A stretch of DNA of 64,000 bases. Origin: Kineothrix alysoides (GTDB lineage: Bacteria; Bacillota; Clostridia; Lachnospirales; Lachnospiraceae). The notes beneath the pieces are model-generated. The model saw only the letters and a list, made by a program, of their open reading frames with translations. It ran no database searches and was not told the DNA's origin. The position numbers and the translations under genes are program-made. The DNA is taken from the NCBI RefSeq assembly GCF_000732725.1, contig NZ_JPNB01000001.1, positions 2,170,001 to 2,234,000 of the forward strand, in the 5' to 3' direction. Shown here in pieces: positions 32,519 to 40,663 of this stretch. The stretch's first letter is position 1; each line of letters begins with the position of its first letter.

Positions 32519-35284
32519 TTATTTGCTTTTGGAAAAAGCATTTTGTACTTTTTTAACCGCAATCTTGCCTTTTCTCTTAATAATAGTCTTCACCACTACC
32601 GGCTTCATATCCGTAAAGGCAACGCCTTCCCCGTCATATACGCGTTCCAGCTTTATCGCATCAAACTTGCACTTTGTCGTACACTGGCCACAGCCTACGC
32701 ACATGTAAGAATCCACCACCGTTACACCGCAGCCAAGACAGCGCTCCGTCTCCCTTTTCATCTGTTCTTCCGTAAAAGTTCCCCTTAAATCACGGAAGCT
32801 TTCCTCCGCCTTTTTATCGGATTCAATATTCTCAGGGCACTGACGGGATGTATTGTCATAGGATTCAATAATTGCAGCCTCTTTATCCAGCTCCTTGAAG
32901 ATACGGCGGTCGCGTCCGTATACGAGACTCTGGCCAGGCTGTACAAAACGATGGATAGAAATAGCTGCCTGCTTGCCCGCCGCAATCGCATCGATGGCAA
33001 AACGAGGGCCTGTATACACATCTCCGCCTGTGAAAATATCCTCCTGCGCCGTCTGGTAGGTAAAGGAGTCTGCTTCCAGCGTTCCGTTAGGTCTTGTTAC
33101 CACCGCAGAGCCATTTAACAATTCTCCGAGGAGAATGGACTGTCCTACAGAAAGAAGTATGTAATCTGCCTCCACCGTCATCGTGTCGTTTTCATCATAC
33201 TGAGGACTGAACCTTCCCTCGCTGTCAAATACGCGGACACATTTCTTGAACTCGATTCCCGTAACTTTCCCTTCTTTTGTCAAAATACGTTTCGGGCCCC
33301 ACCCATTTTGTATCTCAATATCTTCCTCCTGCGCTTCCATGATTTCGTCTTTAGAAGCCGGCATCTGCTCTCTGCTTTCCAGACAGCACTGAACCACTGA
33401 ATCTGCTCCGGCGCGGACTGCTGTTCTTGCTACGTCTATGGCAACGTTTCCTCCGCCTACTACTACAGTCTTTCCACTTATTCTCGCCTCGTTATCCTGA
33501 TTTACCATGCGAAGGAATTCGATACCGGACATAACGCCCTGCGCATCCTCTCCCTCAATGCCTACCTTTCTTCCTCCCTGAGCTCCGATTGCCAGATAGA
33601 ACGCATTATAGCCTTGCTTTCTCAGTTCCTCTAAAGTAACATCCTTTCCTACCTCGACGCCCGTTTTGAACTCAACGCCCATTCCCTTAATAATGTCGAT
33701 TTCCGCTTCCACCACGTCCTTTTCCAAACGGAAGCTGGGAATACCCATGGTCAACATACCGCCAAGCTTCTTCTCCTTTTCGAATACCGTAATGGTATAA
33801 CCATCCAACGCGAGGTAATATGCGCAGGAAAGGCCTGCAGGTCCCGCACCCACAACAGCAATCTTCTTATCGCTGTAATCATGTCTCTTCTTGGGAATTA
33901 TGCGGTTTTCTTTGTCCAACTCCTGCTCGGCAATGAATTTTTTAATTTCATCGATGGCGATGGGAGCGTCGATATCTCCTCTCGTGCAGGCATCCTCACA
34001 TCGTCTGTTGCAAATACGCCCGCAGACTGCCGGAAGAGGATTCTCATGACGGATCAGTTCCAGTGCATCCTTGTATTTTCCTTGTGATGCCAGTTTAATA
34101 TATCCTTGTACTCCGATGTGCGCGGGGCAGTTAGTCTTGCACGGAGCGGTTCCGGTATCTACCACATTCTCCCTGTTGGTGCGGTATTCCGGATTCCACT
34201 TTTCCTCTCCCCATTCCATATCTCTGGGCGTTTCCTTCGTCGTAATATCGTCGGTCACCGGTTTCGAGGAGCACAGCTTCTGGCCCAACTTCAAAGCATT
34301 TACCGGACAGTTCTCCACACATTGTCCACATGCAACGCACTTTTCGGGATCTACCTTCGCCACATAATTGGAGCGCACCATGTCATTATTCTTAAACATG
34401 GATGCCGTCCTGAGCGAAAGGCAGCCGCAGCCGCAGCAATTACAAATGGCATGCGTTTTTCCTGAACCGTCGATATTGGGAATCTGATGCATCAGTCCGT
34501 TTTCTTCCGCACGTCTGATAATTTCAAAGGCTTCTTCCCTCGTAATCTGACGGCCCCTTCCGGTCTTGATATAATACTCAGCCGCATGGCCCATCTGGAT
34601 ACACATATCTTCTTTCAGATGTCCACAGCCTTCGCCCATGATTTCGCGGTCGGTACGGCAGGAGCAATCGGTAACGGTAAAAATATTGTTCTCATTCAAA
34701 TACTTGGATACTTCTTCATAGGAAGCCCTGCGGGTATTTCCGTCGATCGCTGTCTCTATAGGGATAACACGCATAAGTCCTACACCCGGAGGGAAGGAAC
34801 CGGCGCTCATGGGCCCTCTTACACGTCCGTAGGCTTCCATGGCATATCCGATAATGGGGTATTTTTCCACATTTTCCCTGCTGTTTACGATCATTTCCAT
34901 CGTTCCGGGAATCCATGTCTCCGCCCAGAATATGTCTTCTCCATCCTTGGTGTTGACGAAGCATACGCCATACTGTGCCAGCTTCATCAGCCGTTCGTGG
35001 CAATAATCTTCCGGCTTGTTCAATAGCTTCGCGATTTCCCTGGTGGTACGCTTTTCGCAAACACCAAGCCCTAAACCTACCTCCGCCATTTCGTCGTCTA
35101 CTCCGGCCTCCAGAATAACATATTCAGGATCATCCCATTTATAAGCACTCTTAGAACCCGGCTTTTTACGGCCGATGTGATTGGCGAGAGCCAATACCTT
35201 CTCATTATATTGGCATTTATACCACTCGGGAAAAATCATTTTTGTAATATCTTTCATCTCATTTAACCTTTCGTTACTGTTCAC
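32519..35284 (-). CDS. Multi-domain FeS flavoprotein, GltD-like NAD(P)H oxidoreductase
   Basis: A 921-residue fusion. Residues 1-300 form an N-terminal domain I cannot name, rich in cysteine: CSCRTDREIMGEGC (207-220) and CNCCGCGC (281-288). A ferredoxin motif CVACGQCVENCPVNALKLGQKLC lies at 316-338. A GltD-type FeS module with CKTNCPAH (382-389) and CGRICNRRCEDAC (421-433) precedes the FAD fold (VVGAGPAGLSCAYYL, 477-491) and the NAD(P) fold (VVVGGGNVAIDVA, 607-619). C-terminal cysteines 849-872 (CLGCG, CVGCGQCTTKC) bind at least one more cluster. It should shuttle electrons between NAD(P)H and ferredoxin-like partners. It sits between hypB and hypA. Confidence 0.88.
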   Translation of the reverse strand: MNSNERLNEMKDITKMIFPEWYKCQYNEKVLALANHIGRKKPGSKSAYKWDDPEYVILEAGVDDEMAEVGLGLGVCEKRTTREIAKLLNKPEDYCHERLMKLAQYGVCFVNTKDGEDIFWAETWIPGTMEMIVNSRENVEKYPIIGYAMEAYGRVRGPMSAGSFPPGVGLMRVIPIETAIDGNTRRASYEEVSKYLNENNIFTVTDCSCRTDREIMGEGCGHLKEDMCIQMGHAAEYYIKTGRGRQITREEAFEIIRRAEENGLMHQIPNIDGSGKTHAICNCCGCGCLSLRTASMFKNNDMVRSNYVAKVDPEKCVACGQCVENCPVNALKLGQKLCSSKPVTDDITTKETPRDMEWGEEKWNPEYRTNRENVVDTGTAPCKTNCPAHIGVQGYIKLASQGKYKDALELIRHENPLPAVCGRICNRRCEDACTRGDIDAPIAIDEIKKFIAEQELDKENRIIPKKRHDYSDKKIAVVGAGPAGLSCAYYLALDGYTITVFEKEKKLGGMLTMGIPSFRLEKDVVEAEIDIIKGMGVEFKTGVEVGKDVTLEELRKQGYNAFYLAIGAQGGRKVGIEGEDAQGVMSGIEFLRMVNQDNEARISGKTVVVGGGNVAIDVARTAVRAGADSVVQCCLESREQMPASKDEIMEAQEEDIEIQNGWGPKRILTKEGKVTGIEFKKCVRVFDSEGRFSPQYDENDTMTVEADYILLSVGQSILLGELLNGSAVVTRPNGTLEADSFTYQTAQEDIFTGGDVYTGPRFAIDAIAAGKQAAISIHRFVQPGQSLVYGRDRRIFKELDKEAAIIESYDNTSRQCPENIESDKKAEESFRDLRGTFTEEQMKRETERCLGCGVTVVDSYMCVGCGQCTTKCKFDAIKLERVYDGEGVAFTDMKPVVVKTIIKRKGKIAVKKVQNAFSKSK

Positions 35285-35374
35285 TCCGTTCTCAGCAACT
35301 CATGATTTCTGCATTTAAATTCGCTCTGCGAAGCAGAAATCATCTCTTGAATCACGTTCTTATGTAAACAGTAA
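35273..35374. repeat. Hairpin repeat element, copy B
   Basis: About 102 bp in the hypB-flavoprotein spacer, matching copy C (36087-36192). Outer arms TTACTGTT / AACAGTAA enclose the 27-bp core and a strong inner stem ATGATTTCTGC (35302-35312) / GCAGAAATCAT (35333-35343), itself capped by TTCGC-TCT-GCGAA. It lies inside a presumed operon, so transcripts would carry it as a long hairpin. Confidence 0.8.
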
Positions 35375-35383
35375 TAACCTTTC

Positions 35384-36052
35384 TTACGCCTGCCATTTTT
35401 TAGTTTCATCACAAAGCCAGTCAGCAAAATCCGCTATTCCCTCTCCCGTTTTCGCGCAAACCGGAATGACCCTGATATCCGGATTCAGTTTCCTGGCCCG
35501 CTCTATGCAGACCTGCAAGTCAAAATCAAAGTATGGCATTACATCTATTTTATTGATCAAAAGTACATCGCAAATGCTGAACATCAAAGGATACTTAAGC
35601 GGTTTGTCATCGCCCTCGGGTACGCTTAAAATCATGGCATTCTTTACCGATCCGGTATCGAATTCCGCAGGACATACGAGATTGCCTACGTTTTCTAAAA
35701 TCGCCAGATCCACGCCTTCTGTTCCCAAGCCTTCCAAGCCCTGTTTCGTCATATCCGCATCCAGATGGCACATGCCGCCCGTATGGAGCTGAATGACCTT
35801 CGCCCCCGTCTTTGCAATCGCAGCCGCATCCACATCCGAATCGATATCAGCTTCCATCACACCGATACGCAGCTTATCCTTCAGCAATTCGATAGTGCGT
35901 GTCAACGTGGTCGTCTTCCCCGCACCGGGGGAAGACATCAGGTTGAGTAAAAATATTTTTTCTTCTTTTAATTTCTGCCTCAGTAAGTCTGCTTGTTTAT
36001 TATTATCTTCAAATACACTTTGCTTAATTTCCAGTACTCTATATTCTTTCAT
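35384..36052 (-). CDS. hypB: HypB-type nickel-insertion GTPase
   Basis: A 222-residue SIMIBI GTPase. P-loop SSPGAGKTT lies near residues 41-49, the metal site in the G-domain is GGMCHLDADM (Cys-His pair), followed by ENVGNLVCPAEFD and INKIDVMPYFDFD (NKxD). The N-terminus lacks the His-rich storage stretch and the CxxCGC motif of some HypBs. The start MKEYRVLE is chosen over an in-frame TTG in the repeat-rich leader. It is flanked on both sides by ~100 bp hairpin repeats. With HypA it would deliver nickel to an unidentified client. Confidence 0.94.
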   Translation of the reverse strand: MKEYRVLEIKQSVFEDNNKQADLLRQKLKEEKIFLLNLMSSPGAGKTTTLTRTIELLKDKLRIGVMEADIDSDVDAAAIAKTGAKVIQLHTGGMCHLDADMTKQGLEGLGTEGVDLAILENVGNLVCPAEFDTGSVKNAMILSVPEGDDKPLKYPLMFSICDVLLINKIDVMPYFDFDLQVCIERARKLNPDIRVIPVCAKTGEGIADFADWLCDETKKWQA

Positions 36053-36086
36053 CTTATGCTGACCTGCTCCTTCCAAAGTACGGCAT

Positions 36087-36192
36087 GTTACTGTTCACTC
36101 CGTTCTCAGTAACGCATGATTTCTGCATTTCAATTCGCTCCGCGAAGCAGAAATCATCTCTTGCATCACGTTCTTACTCAGCTTAACAGTAA
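36087..36192. repeat. Hairpin repeat element, copy C
   Basis: About 106 bp between the membrane-protein gene and hypB. The 27-bp core (36087-36113) is followed by ATGATTTCTGC / GCAGAAATCAT with the TTCGC-TCC-GCGAA cap, and outer arms TTACTGTT / AACAGTAA. A further AACAGTAA-like word lies 30 bp beyond. Differences from copy B are compensatory or in loops (for example TCT to TCC at the tip). Confidence 0.8.
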
Positions 36193-36235
36193 ATGTTAAA
36201 CTGCTGTGTAAACAGTAAGTACTGCAATTTCTTAT

Positions 36236-37216
36236 TTATTCTGCTAAAGCTGCGACTTCTTTATATTTTGCAATATCCGTATACAGTTCCGCCTTATAAG
36301 GATTGCGTTTCGTCTTCGTTACCTTGTAAATCATGTAGGCCAATACCGCTATATTAGCTGCCAATGCAAGGAAACTTACGATAAAGTAGATAGTCGTATT
36401 ATAGGTCGAGGAAACGGAGAACATTCCCGTATCCTGGAATGCAGGGAACGTCTGTGCAAACATACACCAGAGCGCGAGTGTCTGTGCGCGGTGCTGAAGC
36501 CATGCTCCTTTTCCCAAGGTAAATGCACAAAGAGTCGGAGCTAACAGCAGTGCGAAGCCGCAGTACCATGAATGTCCCGGGAGACAGTTGTATGTATACG
36601 CAAAGTTCCAAAGGTCATAAGCGATAATCCAGAACCAGAGCATATCAGGCCAAATCATATCTCTGCTCTTATCCTTAGCTGTCGCCTTTCTTATCTTGAT
36701 GCCGAACCATCCGGTAATCGTGATAATATTCAAAATACCCGCAATCGCGTTCATGTAGTTCCAAGGTCCGCCGATTACGTACTGTGCATCGTCCACCAGC
36801 ATTCCGCCGCCCACATAATTCATTCCTACTTCCAAATCACGGGCTACGGCCTCACCGATATTGATTGCAAGAATCAAAGGAGGGAAGCACAGTGCGATTT
36901 TGTTCTCGGAAAGTCTCCACGCTTTTCCTGTCTTCTTGTTCGTTCCATGAAGATGGCGGATACACCAGAAGCCGATACAGCCGGCCGTGGAAGAATATAC
37001 CTTTGCCAGATGGAACCAGTCCGTATAGGTGGTATCTGATAAAACCGTAAACCACAGAACGGATAAAACAGCGGGAAGTACGACAAAGCATACGATTCCC
37101 ATTACCTTGTATCTTCTGGATACCTCATTCAGTGCAAATAACGCTGCAAAAACCACTAACCACATGAGCCACGACGTTAAGCCGGTTGCTCCCTCCGCAT
37201 AATTAAATGTAAACAT
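36236..37216 (-). CDS. Polytopic membrane protein, resembles DUF5692
   Basis: A 326-residue protein with about eight hydrophobic helices and no cleavable signal (opening MFTFNYAEGATGLTSWLMWLVVFAAL). Between helices are conserved-looking polar residues: HLHGTNKKTGKAW, INIGEAVARDLEVG, NAIAGILNIITITGW, YDLWNFAYTYNCLPGHSWYCG. The sequence recalls the uncharacterised DUF5692 family; no transporter motif is evident. It is the first gene of the operon continuing to hypB and the flavoprotein, behind a GntR operator. A channel for nickel or a membrane redox partner are both conceivable. The start has AGGTGAG upstream. Confidence 0.7.
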   Translation of the reverse strand: MFTFNYAEGATGLTSWLMWLVVFAALFALNEVSRRYKVMGIVCFVVLPAVLSVLWFTVLSDTTYTDWFHLAKVYSSTAGCIGFWCIRHLHGTNKKTGKAWRLSENKIALCFPPLILAINIGEAVARDLEVGMNYVGGGMLVDDAQYVIGGPWNYMNAIAGILNIITITGWFGIKIRKATAKDKSRDMIWPDMLWFWIIAYDLWNFAYTYNCLPGHSWYCGFALLLAPTLCAFTLGKGAWLQHRAQTLALWCMFAQTFPAFQDTGMFSVSSTYNTTIYFIVSFLALAANIAVLAYMIYKVTKTKRNPYKAELYTDIAKYKEVAALAE

Positions 37217-37238
37217 AACTCTCACCTTTCCTTTGTTA

Positions 37239-37255
37239 TGCTGGTCATACCAGCA
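37239..37255. promoter_or_regulatory. GntR-type operator before the membrane protein/hypB operon
   Basis: TGCTGGT-CAT-ACCAGCA, a perfect 7-3-7 palindrome 22 bp before the start. The TGGT/ACCA arms are of the FadR/GntR type and recur before the divergent GntR gene. Confidence 0.75.
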
Positions 37256-37404
37256 CATATTTTTCGTTTTCTTCTTGATATAAATTTATCATTATTATAG
37301 AAAATAGTCAATTCTTTATAAACCTTTCTACATTATACTAAAATTTTGTTGTTGATTTTAGTCATTTCGTACAATATAATGATTGAATAAGCAGTTTTGG
37401 TATG

Positions 37405-37415
37405 TGGTTAAACCA
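37405..37415. promoter_or_regulatory. GntR-type operator before its own gene
   Basis: TGGTTAAACCA, an 11-bp palindrome 23 bp before the GntR start; an extra TGGT half-site lies at 37398-37401. The arms match the operator at 37239, predicting joint control of both divergent units. Confidence 0.65.
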
Positions 37416-37437
37416 GTTATTATATGGAGGTCATTTT

Positions 37438-38145
37438 ATGGAATTTCAAAAAATAAGCTCCCCTTCTCTCAGGGAGCTGTTCGTAGAACAATTAGAGCAT
37501 ATGATTTTATCCGGCAAGCTGGGAATCGGAGAAAAGCTTCCTCCGGAAAGACAGCTTTCGGAGGCTATGCAGGTCAGCCGGGCCGTAGTCAACAGCGGTA
37601 TTGCCGAGTTGGAAAAAAAGGGCTTTCTCATAGTAAAACCCAGAGTCGGCACCTTTGTCGCAGACTACCGCAGAACAGGAACGCTCGATACCCTGCTTTC
37701 TATTATGAAATATAATGGAGGAAAGCTGAGAAATGATGAAATAAGATCGATTCTCGAAGTCAGAATTGCTTTAGATACTCTTGCGGCACAGCAATGTATT
37801 AAACGCATTACCGACGAAGAGGTTCAATTGCTGCTGGAAAAAACAGAACGCATCCGGGATGCCTCCTCGATTGCCGGGGCCTCTCAGGCTGCGTTCGAAT
37901 TTCAGCATGAATTTGCCGTATTGTCCCAAAATGTCTTAATACCTTTAATTTTTCAATCCTTTAAGGTTCCGGTATTCACCCTTTGGGAACGTTTCTGCAC
38001 GCTTTATGGAATCCCAGCCCTATATCAAAATACTTATAAGCTCTGGTCCTTCATTCATGACCGGGATATAGACGGAGCGGTTCACTGGATTCAGCACTCC
38101 GTAGGAGAAACCATAAACGGCAGTCGGAAAATTTATTACGAATGA
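37438..38145 (+). CDS. GntR/FadR family regulator
   Basis: A 235-residue regulator. The winged helix lies at residues 8-75 (LREQLEHMI-type start, LPPERQLSEAMQVSRAVVNSGIAELEKKGFL), and the C-terminal FCD-like helical domain (about 90-230) contains the EVRIALDTLAAQ helix. FadR-group FCD domains bind metal and small organic acids. The start MEFQKIS follows TGGAGG. It is divergent from the membrane protein/hypB/flavoprotein operon with matching palindromes on both sides, so it is the likely regulator; its ligand may reveal the substrate. Confidence 0.9.
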   Translation: MEFQKISSPSLRELFVEQLEHMILSGKLGIGEKLPPERQLSEAMQVSRAVVNSGIAELEKKGFLIVKPRVGTFVADYRRTGTLDTLLSIMKYNGGKLRNDEIRSILEVRIALDTLAAQQCIKRITDEEVQLLLEKTERIRDASSIAGASQAAFEFQHEFAVLSQNVLIPLIFQSFKVPVFTLWERFCTLYGIPALYQNTYKLWSFIHDRDIDGAVHWIQHSVGETINGSRKIYYE

Positions 38146-38159
38146 CAAAAGACAGAGGC

Positions 38160-38927
38160 CTATTCTTTCCTGCTCTTCACATAACCAAGAAATAGGAATA
38201 CCGCAGCACACAACAGATAAGCCGCCGTGTCGATCCATTCGTATCCTACTGTATAAATTTCTTTCAACGTAGCCTGGTTCGCGATTGCATTGGTAACCGC
38301 GGAACCTACGGCTACAAACAGTAAGAATATACCTATGGAGGTCCATACATTTACCTTCGTAAACCGTGTGATTAGTATGTTGGCCCAGACAATCGCAATC
38401 CAGAGGACTCCGATAGTGAGAGCATATTCCCTTACCCAATAAATCGGCTGGCTTATATAGTTCTCATTCGCTACATATTCAATCACACATAGAAGCGGAA
38501 GCAGAAGAATGCTGGCAGCCGCCGTCATTTTCATAATCTTGTTCTTCTTGCTGATTACCAGCGGAAGCCCGCAGGCATAAACATAGGCGATGCTGGCATC
38601 GACGATCAAGGACCAGGTAAGATGTCTGTTCACTGCAACGTCAACAATAAAGGAGACAAGGATTGCAATAACTCCCACCGATAAAGCAATTCCCTTCAGA
38701 ACATATAATATCTTTGCTTTTTTCAAATAATTCACTACCTTCTCATTTTTTTTAGTAATAGCAATTGTATCATGAATCGTCTTCATCATCGTATCCCGCT
38801 CCGAGGTACATTCTTCACAATCCGCAAAATGCTCTTCTATCACTCGGTTAGTCTCCTCGCTGGTCAATCTTTCCACATAGCTTGGAAGCAAATCCCTTAC
38901 TACCGCACAATCAATTTTATTTCCCAT
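38160..38927 (-). CDS. Zinc-binding anti-sigma factor, membrane-anchored
   Basis: A 255-residue protein with an N-terminal cytoplasmic zf-HC2 motif (EEHFADCEEC: His-x3-Cys-x2-Cys, near residue 32-39) and five to six membrane helices in the rest. It should hold the preceding ECF sigma factor inactive. Its ATG overlaps the sigma stop (TAATG), a typical coupled pair. The trigger is unknown. It is convergent with the GntR gene, only 14 bp apart. Confidence 0.88.
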   Translation of the reverse strand: MGNKIDCAVVRDLLPSYVERLTSEETNRVIEEHFADCEECTSERDTMMKTIHDTIAITKKNEKVVNYLKKAKILYVLKGIALSVGVIAILVSFIVDVAVNRHLTWSLIVDASIAYVYACGLPLVISKKNKIMKMTAAASILLLPLLCVIEYVANENYISQPIYWVREYALTIGVLWIAIVWANILITRFTKVNVWTSIGIFLLFVAVGSAVTNAIANQATLKEIYTVGYEWIDTAAYLLCAAVFLFLGYVKSRKE

Positions 38928-39415
38928 TATGAATCTTCTCCCTTCAATATTTTTTGCTTTCCTCTGTAAAAGGTAACTCTTGCCCAGTTCTCCGTTACTC
39001 CCATGATTTCACCGATTTCCGCGAAGCTCAGTTCTCCGGTAAGCCTAAGATACATAACCTCTCTTACTTTACCTTCCAGCCGGTATATTTTTCGGAACAA
39101 TTCTACCTTATCGCATTTCATCAAATATTGTTCTTCCAAATCCTCCTCGGAAATCTTTTCGGTAAGCTCATCGATGGATACCGTTTTTTTCTTTCGCCGC
39201 TCCAACTCCTTATACCACAGCCTTTTTCCGATTTGGCAGAGCCAGACGGATATCTTACAGTCCCCGCGAAACTTCTGGATTCCTCTTATCGCCTGATAAA
39301 ATGTTTCCTGAGTCAACTCTTCCGCCAAATAGGCGTCCTGGGTCAAGCAGAATAGATATTTATATACGACAGAAACATTCTCTTCATAAATTTGTTCCAT
39401 ATTCTGCTTATCCAA
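38927..39415 (-). CDS. ECF-type RNA polymerase sigma factor
   Basis: A sigma-70 family factor of about 162 residues. Region 2 is EENVSVVYKYLFCLTQDAYLAEELTQETFYQAIRGIQKFRGD, and region 4 is VREVMYLRLTGELSFAEIGEIMGVTENWARVTFYRGKQKI. Region 3 is absent, as in ECF factors. The start is probably TTG at 39415, seven bases after GGGAGG; ATG at 39400 is the alternative. It forms an operon with its anti-sigma factor. Confidence 0.9.
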   Translation of the reverse strand: MDKQNMEQIYEENVSVVYKYLFCLTQDAYLAEELTQETFYQAIRGIQKFRGDCKISVWLCQIGKRLWYKELERRKKKTVSIDELTEKISEEDLEEQYLMKCDKVELFRKIYRLEGKVREVMYLRLTGELSFAEIGEIMGVTENWARVTFYRGKQKILKGEDS

Positions 39416-39769
39416 TTCCACACCTCCCCATACGGCGCAGTATAAACCGGTATCGGCCTTATACGCCGGAATAAATCCGCTTGCTTTTCTTCCTTTTACT
39501 TTCGTTACATTAATAAGTGCGGCAATCATTACAAAACGTTACACACTTTTCAAAATTTTTGATTTAAACTGAACGCAGTACTGACTTCTATCATTTTATA
39601 AAAACCAAAAGTTAGAAGCGTTTGATCCGATTATGAAGAAACGGCGATTTTGAATGACCTCAAATACGCCGTCTTACTTTACAAAAATATTTATTACATA
39701 TGTCTGGTATTGTCATTCTGTCTCCTCCCCGAACATTCCTTCCCGTTCCTGAGACTTATTTCTTTGTGC

Positions 39770-40273
39770 TTATATCCACTTCTCTATGGCATCTTTTGCT
39801 TCATTCACGCTCGCACCATGTATGGAAAACGGGGTTTCAACCTCGGCATACGGACACAGCTTCTTGATGTCCTGTTCACTGCTTCCCATGTCGCTTCCTT
39901 CATGAGTGCAGAACGGCCTGATTTTTTTTCCTGTAAAATCATATTTTTCGAGGAAGGTCCAAACGTGCATCGGCATGGTTCCCCAATAATTAGGATAGCC
40001 CAGATAAATTGTCTCATACTCCGAAATATCAGCCGGCGAATTCTTAAACTCCGGTCTGATATTCGCGCCTTTATCACGCTTCGCTTCCTCTATACATATA
40101 TTATAATCGGCGTTATACTCCTTTACCGGCTCAATCTGAAACATATCGGCTCCCGTCGTATCGCTGATCATCTTTGCCGCTACCTCCGTATTGCCGATGT
40201 CCAGGCTTTTAATTGCGCCATTTACATAATTCTCACCCTTTCTTGAAAAATATGCGACTAACTCTTTTGACAT
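39770..40273 (-). CDS. Flavodoxin
   Basis: A 167-residue flavodoxin-fold protein of the anaerobe-specific type: KELVAYFSRKGENYVNG holds the FMN phosphate loop, IYLGYPNYWGTMPMHVWTFLEKYDFTGKKIRPFCTHEGSDMGSSEQDI is the long conserved block. It would carry electrons or reduce small quinones with bound FMN. The start MSKELVA follows GGAGGAAATG. It stands alone, next to the long hairpin element. Confidence 0.9.
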   Translation of the reverse strand: MSKELVAYFSRKGENYVNGAIKSLDIGNTEVAAKMISDTTGADMFQIEPVKEYNADYNICIEEAKRDKGANIRPEFKNSPADISEYETIYLGYPNYWGTMPMHVWTFLEKYDFTGKKIRPFCTHEGSDMGSSEQDIKKLCPYAEVETPFSIHGASVNEAKDAIEKWI

Positions 40274-40663
40274 GTCATTTCCTCCTGAAAACATTTTATC
40301 CGTATCTACTTATGTTAACTATTTTCTACCGGTACAGCATGCATTAAATACCTGTGCATAGTTCTGAGGATGATTTTTCTTAGGCAATGCCAGACAAACG
40401 CAGGCGTAGTGGTGCTACGCTGAGGCTTGGCTGGTATTGGTTAAGGGAAATCAGACCAGAAATGCATAGGTATTTACAGTACGCTGTACTAGCTCTCAGT
40501 ACAATTATGACTTGGACTTCCGTCTAAGGCAAGAATAATTAATTTTTTAACAATATATTTCTCCAAAAACCTTCATCGTTTGCACGATTATCCCTTTTTT
40601 GAATACATTGTAGTAAGAATGAGGATTATGAAATCCAAGATGTTTCATAGGAGTTAGATTAGA
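40274..40663. other. Spacer dominated by a long hairpin
   Basis: No gene is visible. Most of the 390 bp is occupied by the 158-bp hairpin element at 40332-40489; the remainder is AT-rich sequence that must hold the promoter of the anchor-domain gene. Confidence 0.6.
40332..40489 (+). ncRNA. Candidate 158-nt long-hairpin RNA or MITE-like element
   Basis: The two ends GTACAGC and GCTGTAC pair, then TAAATACCTGTGCAT (40345-40359) with ATGCATAGGTATTTA (40462-40476), then a 22-nt segment ending CCAG (40372-40393) with one beginning CTGG (40430-40451), and finally CGTAG-TGGTG-CTACG at the tip. Mismatches in the arms are nearly all G-T pairs that become G-U wobbles only in the plus-strand RNA; the other strand would have A-C clashes. 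This points to a folded plus-strand transcript, although a decayed inverted-repeat transposable element is also possible. No coding frame crosses it. Confidence 0.5.

Noticed and set aside
34487-35026. 179-codon and similar frames opposite the large flavoprotein
   Set aside because: Antisense shadows of a high-confidence coding region, with no start signals or recognisable domains.
35273-36192. Insertion-sequence ends or attachment sites around hypB
   Set aside because: The repeats are direct copies of an internally folded element without a transposase, integrase or evident target duplication, so hypB is not called a cassette or IS cargo.
31397-37216. A complete hydrogenase maturation operon
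   Set aside because: Only hypA and hypB homologues are present; hypC-F and structural subunits are not in the window, so I did not call it a hydrogenase locus.
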